Source: Vigna angularis
Taxonomy: Eukaryota > Streptophyta > Magnoliopsida > Fabales > Fabaceae
Assembly (NCBI RefSeq): GCF_016808095.1
Contig: NC_068976.1
Location: 32,482,371 to 32,546,370, forward strand
DNA: 64,000 nt
Direction of reading: 5' to 3'
A program made the position numbers and the translations under genes. Of the stretch, positions 35,250 to 44,083 are shown one piece after another. The stretch's first letter is position 1. Every line of letters begins with the position of its first letter. The notes beneath the pieces were generated by a model. The model was not told the origin of the DNA. It saw only the letters and a program-made list of their open reading frames with translations, and did not search any database.

Positions 35250-35581
35250 AAGGAATGCGCAATATTAATAAGTCTTTTAAATTAATCCAATGGTTTACCA
35301 AGTTCAGTGAACTCCTGAAACATGTGGAGGAAAAAACCACATAGGTAATCAATTACAACTGGCTGGTAAACGATTACACGAGTAAAATTTGTCTTTTGTA
35401 CACACACTTCAACTACAGGAGCCACCTATGGTAACCTGGGTGACCATGGTCAAAATTTGTAAGTTTCTTACATAAGTCCAGTGGTTTTCACTTGATTTTG
35501 TTGTTCAAATGTGAGTTGAGGCTGGGAAGTAATGTTTGGGCACCCCATGATGGAGGAAACGAACAATGTTTATGAGATGAG
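35250..35581 (+). repeat. ~281-bp repeat, first unit (left part of interrupted array)
   Basis: This diverged unit ends '...AACAATGTTTATGAGATGAG' and is cut by the LTR element at 35582; the array resumes at 42080. It contains the inverted pair GGTAATCAATTAC ... GTAAACGATTAC (35345-35380). Confidence 0.85.
35577..35581 (+). other. Target-site duplication, left copy (ATGAG)
   Basis: ATGAG precedes the LTR element and ATGAG at 42080-42084 follows it. Removing the element and one copy restores the exact repeat unit junction 'TATGAGATGAG|CAACTTAGG' seen in the neighbouring units, which proves the borders. Confidence 0.95.
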
Positions 35582-35828
35582 TGATAACAGTTGAAAAACT
35601 GTTATTTTCATGCTTAAAATTGATATTAAAAGCAACCTTTAGACTTAGAAACTAGCTTGAAATCAATGCTTTTATCTATATTTTCAGAAATAAGAGAGCT
35701 GGACAGGTTTATGCTTGATTTAAGTGTTTTTGTGCAGGTTTTAAGGTGAATTTGGTGAAAGAAGTGAAGAAGGAGAGAGATGACATTAGAAAAGACAAGA
35801 AAGAGTGCAAAAAGAGAAGTCGAAGGCA

Positions 35829-35959
35829 CCGCTCAGCGGCATTTTACCGCTGAGCGGCACTCAGGAGGTTGCGAGAGTCACGCTGAGGGGCAAAATGGCC
35901 GCTGAGGGGAAGAAAAGAAGACGCGCAACCACCGCTGAGCGGTATTTACCGCTGAGCGG
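35829..35959 (+). promoter_or_regulatory. Palindromic 11-mer cluster in LTR U3
   Basis: CCGCTGAGCGG-type words (5-bp arms around one central base) at 35829 (CCGCTCAGCGG), 35847, 35932 and 35949, plus a mutated copy at 35899 (CCGCTGAGGGG) and a half copy at 35880. The last lies about 50 bp upstream of the TATA box. The same cluster is in the 3' LTR at +5180, and two more copies are internal at 39067 and 39085 (the latter with one change). Confidence 0.8.
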
Positions 35960-36006
35960 CACTTTTTGGGCTTGGGCTTTTGTAATCTTTTGTAACTCTA
36001 GAATAG

Positions 36007-36013
36007 TATATAA
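36007..36013 (+). promoter_or_regulatory. LTR TATA box
   Basis: TATATAAGG about 425 bp into the LTR, followed by GGACTTGCACGTCC, itself an inverted repeat, and a CT-rich leader. Transcription start would fall near 36040, which would set the U3/R border. The 3' LTR copy is at 41187-41193. Confidence 0.75.
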
Positions 36014-36905
36014 GGACTTGCACGTCCTAGGGTTAGGGATCTTTGGCAGAAACGAGGCAAACACTCTCTCTTCCACCCCTTTGAAGGAGGATCTTGGATG
36101 CTCTGGCTACCTCTTCACCTTTATTGGGTTTATTCTTTCATTCTTTCATTATTGTTCATCTAGGTTCACCATGAATATGGTGAACTAAACCTTGTATGTT
36201 TGTTGGGGAATCAATGTAATCTCTTGAAGCTCTCATATATGGAATTTATGCTTGCATCTTAATTTAAGACTTATGCTTTCTTTCATCATTAGTTAGGGTT
36301 TTTCCTCTTTGCTCAATGCTTGCATTGTTTAACTCATTCTATTGCATGATTATTGGTTTTGTCGATACGGACACGTACGGGGAAGTCTAGATCCGGGGAA
36401 TTTCTCCCAATATTATACTGACAATATTCTATTGGTTGCCTTTAAGCTCCTGCACTCATGAACTAATCATTAGGAATGCTAGGAATTGTATGAACTATTT
36501 GATTAGGGAGAAGCCATCTAGAATGGTACATTAGAGAGTGGCATTAACAATGATGATTTGAATGTGGAATTTCTAAAATGTATGAGAGTGGATGAGATGA
36601 AATTGACCCCCAACAACATATTCATTCATATAATCCATTGAAAGTGTTTATCTTTTGTCTTTGCCATTGATCAATTCATGCATACATGTTTAGTTTTCGT
36701 CTTGCATAATATAATCCAATTATTTCGTTTGTAAGTCTTAGCTAATCAACAAACCACACAACTAAACTAGGCCGTGAGTCCTTTGGGAAGAACGATACTT
36801 GGTCTTACCAAGTTTATTACTTGAACGATTCGGTCATACTTGCCGATTGTGAAACAAGTTTGTGACATCATATTTTGGTGCTTACAAATTTGTCCATCAA
36901 GTTTT

Positions 36906-36923
36906 TGGCGCCGTTGCCGGGGA
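36906..36923 (+). other. tRNA-Asp primer binding site
   Basis: TGGCGCCGTTGCCGGGGA is complementary over 18 bases to the CCA-ending 3' terminus of plant tRNA-Asp. This site is characteristic of the Athila lineage of Ty3 elements. Confidence 0.93.
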
Positions 36924-36954
36924 CTCTGGTTTAACTGGTTAATTTGTGTGATTA

Positions 36955-37262
36955 TTGATTATCTTTGACTTATTTTTTTATTTTTAATTTAAATTTCGAA
37001 TTTTTTTTTATTTATTTTTTTTTTCTGTTTATATTTTACAGTTTGTATCTTATTTGATTTGATTTTATTTTTTTTTATTTGATTAGATTAGATTTTATTT
37101 GATTTGACTAGATTATATTTGATTTGATTTTATTTGATTTGATTAGATTAGATTTTATTTTATTTTATTTTACCTTATTAGATTAGATTAGATTTGATTT
37201 TATTTTATTTTATTTTATTCTATCTTATTTTATTTTATCTTCTGAATCTTTTATCTTCTGAA
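36955..37262. repeat. T-rich low-complexity leader
   Basis: Runs of ATTTTATTTGATT/AGATTAG words with almost no C on the + strand, between the primer site and gag. It may simply be replication slippage. Confidence 0.85.
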
Positions 37263-37312
37263 TATATATCTTCTCCTATATCTTTTTGTGCTAACAAATA
37301 TTTTCTAGAGTT

Positions 37313-38680
37313 TTGTGCCTAATGTTTGCAGGATGCAATTCGGTCAAGAATTTAACTATATGGGCACTCAATTCTTCCAAGGTCAACAAAGGAAAGCAAG
37401 AGATCTCATCTTTCAGGCAAGGCATGGAGGAATCATTAGGTCATGCATGGGACAGATATAAAAGCCTATTAAGAAAGATTCCCACACATGGATTTGACGA
37501 AGTGGAAGTAGTCCTAATCTTCCTTGAAGGTCTTGGTTCACAAACCAAGATGATGCTTGACGCCTTAGCAGGAGGAAATATCAAATGGAAAACTTCAGAG
37601 GAAGCCGCAGAAATAATTGAAAACATGGCTACTAATGATAATGAGCTACACAGTGAGAGAGGAGCTCCTATGCAACAAAAAGGAGTTCTGCAGATGCAAT
37701 CCAATGATGCCTTGCTAGCTCAGAACAAGATACTAACTCAACAATTGGAGAATCTCACAAAGATACTTGCACAACTACCCAAAGAGTTGAAGACTGCTGC
37801 ACAGGTACAATCCCAGTTGTGCGAATTATGTGGAGGCGACCATATCAATGGTCAATGTGCCTTTTCAGTAGAAGCAATGGAGGATGTAAAATACATGACC
37901 AATCAACACCGTCAAGGGAACTACAATCAAGGGTGGAAACCACACCCAAGCATTGGTCAAGGGCAAACTGGGCAAGCTGGTCAATTTAATAAGCAGCAGC
38001 AGCAACCAACCTTATGGCAACAAATTTCTATACTTAATGAAAGATCAATAAGGTTGGAAGAAATTCTTCAGCAATTTATACAGAAAACTGAATCTTCTCA
38101 AAAGAGCACTGAAGCTGCTATTAAGAACTTGAAGATTCAAATGGGGCAGATTACCAAGCAGTTGGAAGAAAGGCCTGACACGGATTTTGGGGCTAATACT
38201 GAGGTTAACCCCAGGGGAGAGTGTCAAGAGCTAGTGAGTGTAAATGTTGAAAAAGTTGAGTTGGAAAAAGAAGAGAGAAAAGAGAGAGAAGAGAAAGAAG
38301 AAGAGAAAATTTGTGTGAAGATTGAGAAGGTGAGTAGAAAAAGAAAAGAAAAAAAGAAAGTGAGAGAAAAGAGAAAGAGGACGAGAGAAAAAAATAAAGA
38401 ATCATATGAAAAATCTCGTCCCCATCCAAAGAAGTATCATAGGAAGAAGGAATTTGAGTGCTTTATGGAAATCTTCAAGAAATTGGAGATTAAACTTCCT
38501 ATGATTGAGACACTGCAACAAGTTCCTGGTTTGATCAAATTTCTGAAGAAGTTCAGTAGAAAGAAGAAAAAGAAGAAGGAACTTGAGCTTTACTGGGTCA
38601 AGCTACTGACGTTAAAAGAGCGCTTGCTGGGAGGCAACCCAGTGATTTACAAACTTTTGACTTTTGATTTGGTTTTGTAA
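37313..38680 (+). CDS. Gag-like protein with residual protease-proximal tail
   Basis: 455 codons. Residues about 30-100 ('FRQGMEESLGHAWDRYKSLL', 'KIPTHGFDEVEVVLIFLEGL', 'MMLDALAGGNIKWKTSEEAA') form the capsid-type gag domain of Athila elements. A helical region follows (about 125-165), then 'CELCGGDHINGQC', a shortened CCHC-like zinc knuckle, a Gln-rich linker and a coiled coil (about 235-290). A highly charged Lys/Glu tail leads to 'FECFMEIFKKLEIKLPMIET', the segment that in full elements precedes the protease. The last 40 codons read through sequence that is non-coding in relatives, because pol is deleted near 38575. The start may lie further upstream; the ATG at 37313 is the first in frame. 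Confidence 0.85.
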   Translation: MCLMFAGCNSVKNLTIWALNSSKVNKGKQEISSFRQGMEESLGHAWDRYKSLLRKIPTHGFDEVEVVLIFLEGLGSQTKMMLDALAGGNIKWKTSEEAAEIIENMATNDNELHSERGAPMQQKGVLQMQSNDALLAQNKILTQQLENLTKILAQLPKELKTAAQVQSQLCELCGGDHINGQCAFSVEAMEDVKYMTNQHRQGNYNQGWKPHPSIGQGQTGQAGQFNKQQQQPTLWQQISILNERSIRLEEILQQFIQKTESSQKSTEAAIKNLKIQMGQITKQLEERPDTDFGANTEVNPRGECQELVSVNVEKVELEKEERKEREEKEEEKICVKIEKVSRKRKEKKKVREKRKRTREKNKESYEKSRPHPKKYHRKKEFECFMEIFKKLEIKLPMIETLQQVPGLIKFLKKFSRKKKKKKELELYWVKLLTLKERLLGGNPVIYKLLTFDLVL

Positions 38681-38923
38681 TTTTTAATTTGTGGATATTA
38701 TTTTGTGAATATTTTGTTGGATCCAGCATCTACTGAAGGATGCTAGGTGGTTAAGTATCTACTGAAGGATACTAAGTTTGTAACACCTACTGATGGGTGT
38801 TGGTGAGAAGATTTTGCACCTACTGATGGGTGCTGGTAAGTTTGAAACACCTACTGATGGGTGTTGGTGGATTTTGGGTCAGGCTCGTGACGTTAAACAA
38901 GCGCTACCTGGGAGGCAACCCAG
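38608..38923 (+). repeat. Direct repeat pair flanking a hairpin cluster
   Basis: About 35 bases starting TGACGTTAAA and ending GGGAGGCAACCCAG occur at 38608-38642 and 38888-38923. Each ends in a hairpin CTGGG-AGGCAA-CCCAG. This motif is common after pol in Athila-like elements, so the pair may mark where internal sequence was lost or duplicated. The hairpin cluster lies exactly between the two copies. Confidence 0.8.
38725..38865 (+). other. Five hairpins with covarying stems
   Basis: Stem-loop-stem units: 38725-38744 (AGCATC, TACTGAAG, GATGCT), 38754-38773 (AGTATC, TACTGAAG, GATACT), 38782-38801 (AACACC, TACTGATG, GGTGTT), 38816-38833 (GCACC, TACTGATG, GGTGC) and 38846-38865 (AACACC, TACTGATG, GGTGTT). 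Whenever one stem base differs between units, its partner differs to match, while the 8-base loop is constant but for one A/T change. No protein frame is conserved across the units. Confidence 0.85.
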
Positions 38924-39143
38924 TTGATTGATTGTTTTTTGTTTGTTTATTTTAGTTAGGGTTTGCATATGCATTTTTAAACATTGAATTGCAGGGAACC
39001 AATGAGGGGCATGTCTAGGAGGCACGTAGGTTAAGAAAAGAAGGAGAAGAGCACATCACGAAAGTGCCGCTGAGCGGCAACTTACCGCTGAGTGGTACTC
39101 TCGCAGAATGAGCTTTAGTTCCCCTTAGTGGAACCCGAGCCCA

Positions 39144-39165
39144 TTAGGGTATTTTTATACCCTAA
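39144..39165 (+). other. Perfect 9-bp hairpin TTAGGGTAT-TTTT-ATACCCTAA
   Basis: A perfect stem of nine base pairs with a four-T loop, in the leader of the truncated 3' accessory frame of the Athila-type element. It includes a TTTTTATACCC TATA-like word, so it may overlap an internal promoter. Confidence 0.7.
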
Positions 39166-39416
39166 GCTGTGCAAATGCTTTTATTTTCAGACTCTTCTCT
39201 GCACACACACTCCTACATACCTTTTCAAAGGTTCTCTACAACTTTTCCCTCATCCCTCTTTAGAAAATCTCCCTTCCACTCACTTGCTCACTAGTTTTCC
39301 ATCTAAGTTTGGGGTTGGGAGAGAGCATCATTGAAGGGGCTGATTTCTTCATTGTGGTTTACTAATGCTTAACAATGTATCTTTTGGTTTTGTGAATTAT
39401 GTTTGATGCAGGGATG

Positions 39417-39491
39417 GCCTCCTCATCGAGCAAAAGGAATCAAGACTATAGGATCCAAGAAGCGGAAGATACAGAGGACAGCTCAGACTGA
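39417..39491 (+). pseudogene. Stub of the 3' accessory frame (PF20167-like start)
   Basis: ATG at 39417 opens 'MASSSSKRNQDYRIQEAEDT' and stops at TGA 39489. The Met-Ala-Ser-rich, basic start matches the beginning of the 'putative plant transposon protein' frames that many Athila-type elements carry after pol; a longer decayed relative is at 44084-45087. The CT-rich leader upstream (39185-39300) supports an own transcript in the ancestor. Confidence 0.5.
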
Positions 39492-39499
39492 TGAGGAGC

Positions 39500-40748
39500 T
39501 GAGATAGCATTTACTGATGAATGCTATCATATGATTATGCTTTTGTGGTTTAAGTTTTCTGAACTTATTTGTTTTCGGTTTTAGATTAGGGTTTGATGTA
39601 CTCTCTTGAAAACCTGGTTTTGTGTGATGGTTTACTATTAACTGTGATTGTTTGATAAGTAATGCTTGATGATGCTTATTGATTGATTGATGTTGAGATG
39701 ATGTGCACATTAAATGCTTATACAGGTGATTCACAAGCTTTGTGAACAAATGCAGGATATCATGATTGTGATTGTGAAATTAAGCAGGATGTGTATGTCA
39801 AATGTGAATGAGCTTATATGTGAGGTTTTGAGCTCCAGAGTTGTTATTGTTGAATGTTATTACTTTGAAAGCATGAATGATTTTGCCCAGGTTTTCTATG
39901 ATTGAATCAATTGCTTGTTTTGCATCATATGATCAAGGCCGTGTTGTTGAAACCTTTTTTATTGGCCAAATACATAAAATTAGCCCACTAAAAGAGAACA
40001 CTTTGTGTTCTATCCTTTGAACCCTTAGCCTTGAACATACACTGAAAACCCTTGATTGAAAATCTTTACCTTGAGTTAAGTAGAAGATCTTGTGTGGTAT
40101 TGTTAAATGTTCAAGTTTGGGGTTGTTGGGAAAACATAAAAAGCATTGAGCTAAGAGCTAAAAAGTAAGAATATGCAAAGAAAAACGAAAAGAAAAGAAA
40201 AAGAAGTAAAGCTCAATGCAATTGCAATTGTAAAAGGCAAGTTGGGAATGAATAAGATGATTGTGTTGTTATGATTCTCTTAACTCAAGGATTTTGCGAT
40301 CCAGAAAAAACCAATTTTCTTGTTAGCCCAGCCACATTATAAGCCATTGAAAAGTCCTTGTGATGATGCATGCTTGTGAATGTTTTTGATTGTGGTAAAA
40401 TGAAAGGCAAAGTTCATTCATGTGACATTGTGATAGTAGAGTGAATGAGTGATTACCTCTTATACACGTGTGTGTTGAGTGAAACACTTTACCTAGTGAG
40501 GAAATATTCCATAAGCACATGAACATCCATGCTTAATTGATTGATCATTCATGAAAAATAGCATTTGTTGGAATTTAAATGACTTTGTGAACACTAAAGC
40601 ATGTGCACATCTTGAATGAACTCTTGGTCATAAGGTTGGGTGAAGTTGTTACTTATCTTGAGAAAAAGGATTTTGAATGAGTGAACCATCATATGAATTG
40701 GTTGGAGATGGAGTTACATTTTGTTTGCTTGAGGACAAGCAAAGTTCT
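39500..40748 (+). other. 3' internal region of the Athila-type element, non-coding
   Basis: About 1.2 kb without a conserved frame. It contains two extra copies of the polypurine-type word AAGTTTGGGGTTG (39305-39317, just upstream, and 40113-40125) besides the one at the LTR. Confidence 0.6.
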
Positions 40749-40761
40749 AAGTTTGGGGTTG
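40749..40761 (+). other. Polypurine tract
   Basis: AAGTTTGGGGTTG directly precedes the 3' LTR start TGATAACAG, the position of plus-strand priming. Confidence 0.85.
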
Positions 40762-42079
40762 TGATAACAGTTGAAAAACTGTTATTTTCATGCTTAAAAT
40801 TGATATTAAAAGCAACCTTTAGACTTAGAAACTAGCTTGAAATCAATGCTTTTATCTATATTTTCAGAAATAAGAGAGCTGGACAGGTTTATGCTTGATT
40901 TAAGTGTTTTTGTGCAGGTTTTAAGGTGAATTTGGTGAAAGAAGTGAAGAAGGAGAGAGATGACATTAGAAAAGACAAGAAAGAGTGCAAAAAGAGAAGT
41001 CGAAGGCACCGCTCAGCGGCATTTTACCGCTGAGCGGCACTCAGGAGGTTGCGAGAGTCACGCTGAGGGGCAAAATGGCCGCTGAGGGGAAGAAAAGAAG
41101 ACGCGCAACCACCGCTGAGCGGTATTTACCGCTGAGCGGCACTTTTTGGGCTTGGGCTTTTGTAATCTTTTGTAACTCTAGAATAGTATATAAGGACTTG
41201 CACGTCCTAGGGTTAGGGATCTTTGGCAGAAACGAGGCAAACACTCTCTCTTCCACCCCTTTGAAGGAGGATCTTGGATGCTCTGGCTACCTCTTCACCT
41301 TTATTGGGTTTATTCTTTCATTCTTTCATTATTGTTCATCTAGGTTCACCATGAATATGGTGAACTAAACCTTGTATGTTTGTTGGGGAATCAATGTAAT
41401 CTCTTGAAGCTCTCATATATGGAATTTATGCTTGCATCTTAATTTAAGACTTATGCTTTCTTTCATCATTAGTTAGGGTTTTTCCTCTTTGCTCAATGCT
41501 TGCATTGTTTAACTCATTCTATTGCATGATTATTGGTTTTGTCGATACGGACACGTACGGGGAAGTCTAGATCCGGGGAATTTCTCCCAATATTATACTG
41601 ACAATATTCTATTGGTTGCCTTTAAGCTCCTGCACTCATGAACTAATCATTAGGAATGCTAGGAATTGTATGAACTATTTGATTAGGGAGAAGCCATCTA
41701 GAATGGTACATTAGAGAGTGGCATTAACAATGATGATTTGAATGTGGAATTTCTAAAATGTATGAGAGTGGATGAGATGAAATTGACCCCCAACAACATA
41801 TTCATTCATATAATCCATTGAAAGTGTTTATCTTTTGTCTTTGCCATTGATCAATTCATGCATACATGTTTAGTTTTCGTCTTGCATAATATAATCCAAT
41901 TATTTCGTTTGTAAGTCTTAGCTAATCAACAAACCACACAACTAAACTAGGCCGTGAGTCCTTTGGGAAGAACGATACTTGGTCTTACCAAGTTTATTAC
42001 TTGAACGATTCGGTCATACTTGCCGATTGTGAAACAAGTTTGTGACATCATATTTTGGTGCTTACAAATTTGTCCATCA
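40762..42079 (+). repeat. 3' LTR of the Athila-type element
   Basis: 1318 bp, apparently identical to the 5' LTR (offset 5180). Followed by the target duplication ATGAG at 42080-42084. Confidence 0.96.
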
Positions 42080-43660
42080 ATGAGCAACTTAGGTGAAGTC
42101 CTCAAACGTGTGCAGGGAAAAACACCCTGTAATCGTTTACAACTGGCTCGTAAATGATTACACACCTAAAATATAGGTTTTGTACATAAACTTCAACTGT
42201 AGGAGCCAACTGTGGTAACTTGGGGGACCATTGTCAAAATTTGTAACTTTCTTACATAAGTCCAGTGATTTTCACTTGATTTTGGTGTTTAAGTGTGCGT
42301 TGAGTGTGGGAAGTCATATTTGGGCACCCCATGATGAAGGAAAGGAACAATGTCTATGAGATGAGAAACTTAGGTGAAGTCCTCAAACATGTGCAGGCAA
42401 ACGATTACACGAACAAAATCTTGGTTTTGTATAGAAACCTCAACTATAGGAGCCAACTGTGGTAACCTAGGTGACCATTGTCAAAATTTGTAACTTTCTT
42501 ACATAAGTCCAGTGGTTTTCACTTGATGTTGTTGTTTAAGTGTGAGTAGGGGCTAAGAAGTCATGCTTGGGCACCCCATGATGGAGGAAAGGAACATTGT
42601 TTGTGAGATGATCAACTTAGGTGAAGTCTTAAAACTTGTGCAGGGAAAAACACCGTGGTAATCGTTTACAACTGGTTCATAAATGATTACGCGAACAAAA
42701 TCTTGGTTTTGTACAGAAACTTCAATTGCAAGACCCAGCTGTGGTAACCTAGGTGACCATTGTCAAAATTTGTAACTTTCTTACACAAGTCCAGTGGTTT
42801 TCACTCGATTTTGTTGTTTAACTGTGAGTAGAGGCTAAGAAGTCATGTTTGGACATCCCATGATGGAGGAAAGGAACAATGTTTATGAGATGAGTAACTT
42901 TGGTGAAGTCCTCAAACTTGTTCAGGGAAGAACACCCTGGGAATCGTTTACAACAGGCTGGTAAACGATTACGTGATCAAAATGTTGGTTTTGTACAGAA
43001 ACTTCAATTGTAAAAACCAGATGTGGTAACCTGGGTGACCATTGTCAAAAGTTGTAACTTTCTTACATAAGTCTAGTGGTTTTCACTTGTTTTTGTTGTT
43101 TAAGTGTGAGTAGAAGCTGGGAAGTCATGTTTGGACACCCATGATGGAGGAAAGGAACAATGTTTATGAGATGAGCAATTTAGGTGAAGTCCTCAAACTT
43201 GTGCAGGGAAAAACACCCTGGTAATCATTTACAAATGGCTAGTAAATGATTACACGAACAAAATCTTGATTTTGTACAAAAACCTCAACTGCAGGAGCCA
43301 ACTGTGGTAACATGGGTGACCATTGTCAAAATTTGTAACTTTCTTACATAAGTTCAATGGTTTTCATTTGATGTTGTTGTTTAAGTGTGAGTAGAGGCTG
43401 GGAAGTCATGTTTGGGCACCCCATGATGGAGGAAAGGAACATTGTTTGTGAGATGATCAACTTAGGTGAAGTCCTTAAACTTGTGCAGGGAAAAACACCG
43501 TGGTAATCATTTACAACTGGTTCGTAAACGATTACACGAATAAAATCTTTATTTTGTACAGAAACTTCAACTACATGAGCCAGTTGTGGTAAGTTGGGTG
43601 ACCATTGTCAAAATTTTAAATTTTTTGACATATATCCAATGGTTTTCACTCGATTTATTA
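42080..43660 (+). repeat. ~281-bp tandem repeat array
   Basis: Unit starts ('CAACTTAGGTGAAG' or close) are at 42085, 42366, 42613, 42895, 43176 and 43458, giving spacings 281, 247, 282, 281 and 282; the last unit decays near 43660. Each unit holds an inverted pair of the form GTAATCGTTTAC ... GTAAACGATTAC separated by about 10 bases, and ends AAGGAACAATGTTTATGAGATGA. Units differ by a few per cent. A single unit lies inverted at 47186-47460, and the diverged first unit is at 35250-35581. Confidence 0.93.
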
Positions 43661-44083
43661 AGATCACCATTACGCACGAGGTTATCTAATTTGGTATATT
43701 CATTTAAGTATTTATCATAAATAATTCGCAAAAGCTTTTTGTAAACATTGATGATGAAAACTTTAAATATTCATAAAGCACTTGAGTATTAAAAACATTA
43801 CAATATTGAAGTAGCAACACAGTAATCAATGAATGTTCGTAATGAAAGTAATTAACTCTAAACAACCAATTCAAACTACAAGGTTCGTTTTCAAAGCCGC
43901 TACGCAAGTGCTGCAGTTGTTCCTCAATGTTCCCAACTCACGATTCCATCGTGTCAAATCTTGTCCCCATGGCCATGTCCATGTTTCCAAATCGCGTTTC
44001 GAAGGTGCCAAATCTTGTACCAACGAAGGTAGTTGTTCTATGCGGTTGATGACATCATTTAGTGTTGTAGAAGAACTGCCTTG
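43661..44083. other. Short non-coding spacer
   Basis: Between the 281-bp array and the PF20167-like pseudogene. The open stretch at 43833-44087 shows no family resemblance and is mostly antisense to the 3' end of that pseudogene's transcript. Confidence 0.4.

Larger units (their letters stand above)
35582..36899 (+). repeat. 5' LTR of the Athila-type element
   Basis: 1318 bp; same length and apparently the same sequence as the 3' LTR at 40762-42079. Holds palindromic 11-mers (35829-35959) upstream of the TATA box at 36007. Its inner end abuts the tRNA-Asp primer site after six bases. Confidence 0.96.
35582..42079 (+). mobile_element. Young non-autonomous Athila-type Ty3 LTR retrotransposon
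   Basis: 6498 bp, bounded by two 1318-bp LTRs (35582-36899, 40762-42079) that start TGATAACAG and end TGTCCATCA. I saw no difference between the LTRs on reading, and three unrelated reading frames translate identically in both. Primer site TGGCGCCGTTGCCGGGGA (36906-36923) matches the 3' end of plant tRNA-Asp, as in Athila elements. The gag frame (37313-38680) is open, but reverse transcriptase, RNase H and integrase are absent: the protease-proximal 'KKLEIKLPMIETLQQVPGLI' runs straight into sequence normally located after pol. A stub of the 3' accessory frame ('MASSSSKRNQDYR', from 39417) is also truncated. It can only have moved with proteins from a relative. Confidence 0.95.

Noticed and set aside
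35805..36188. 127-codon frame in the LTR, present in both LTRs, as a conserved protein
   Set aside because: Both copies are identical because the LTRs are; the frame spans U3, TATA box and leader and has no protein-like pattern.
38205..38429. Antisense Ser/Phe/Leu-rich frame as a membrane protein
   Set aside because: It is the complement of the Lys/Glu-rich gag tail (GAA/AAG codons).
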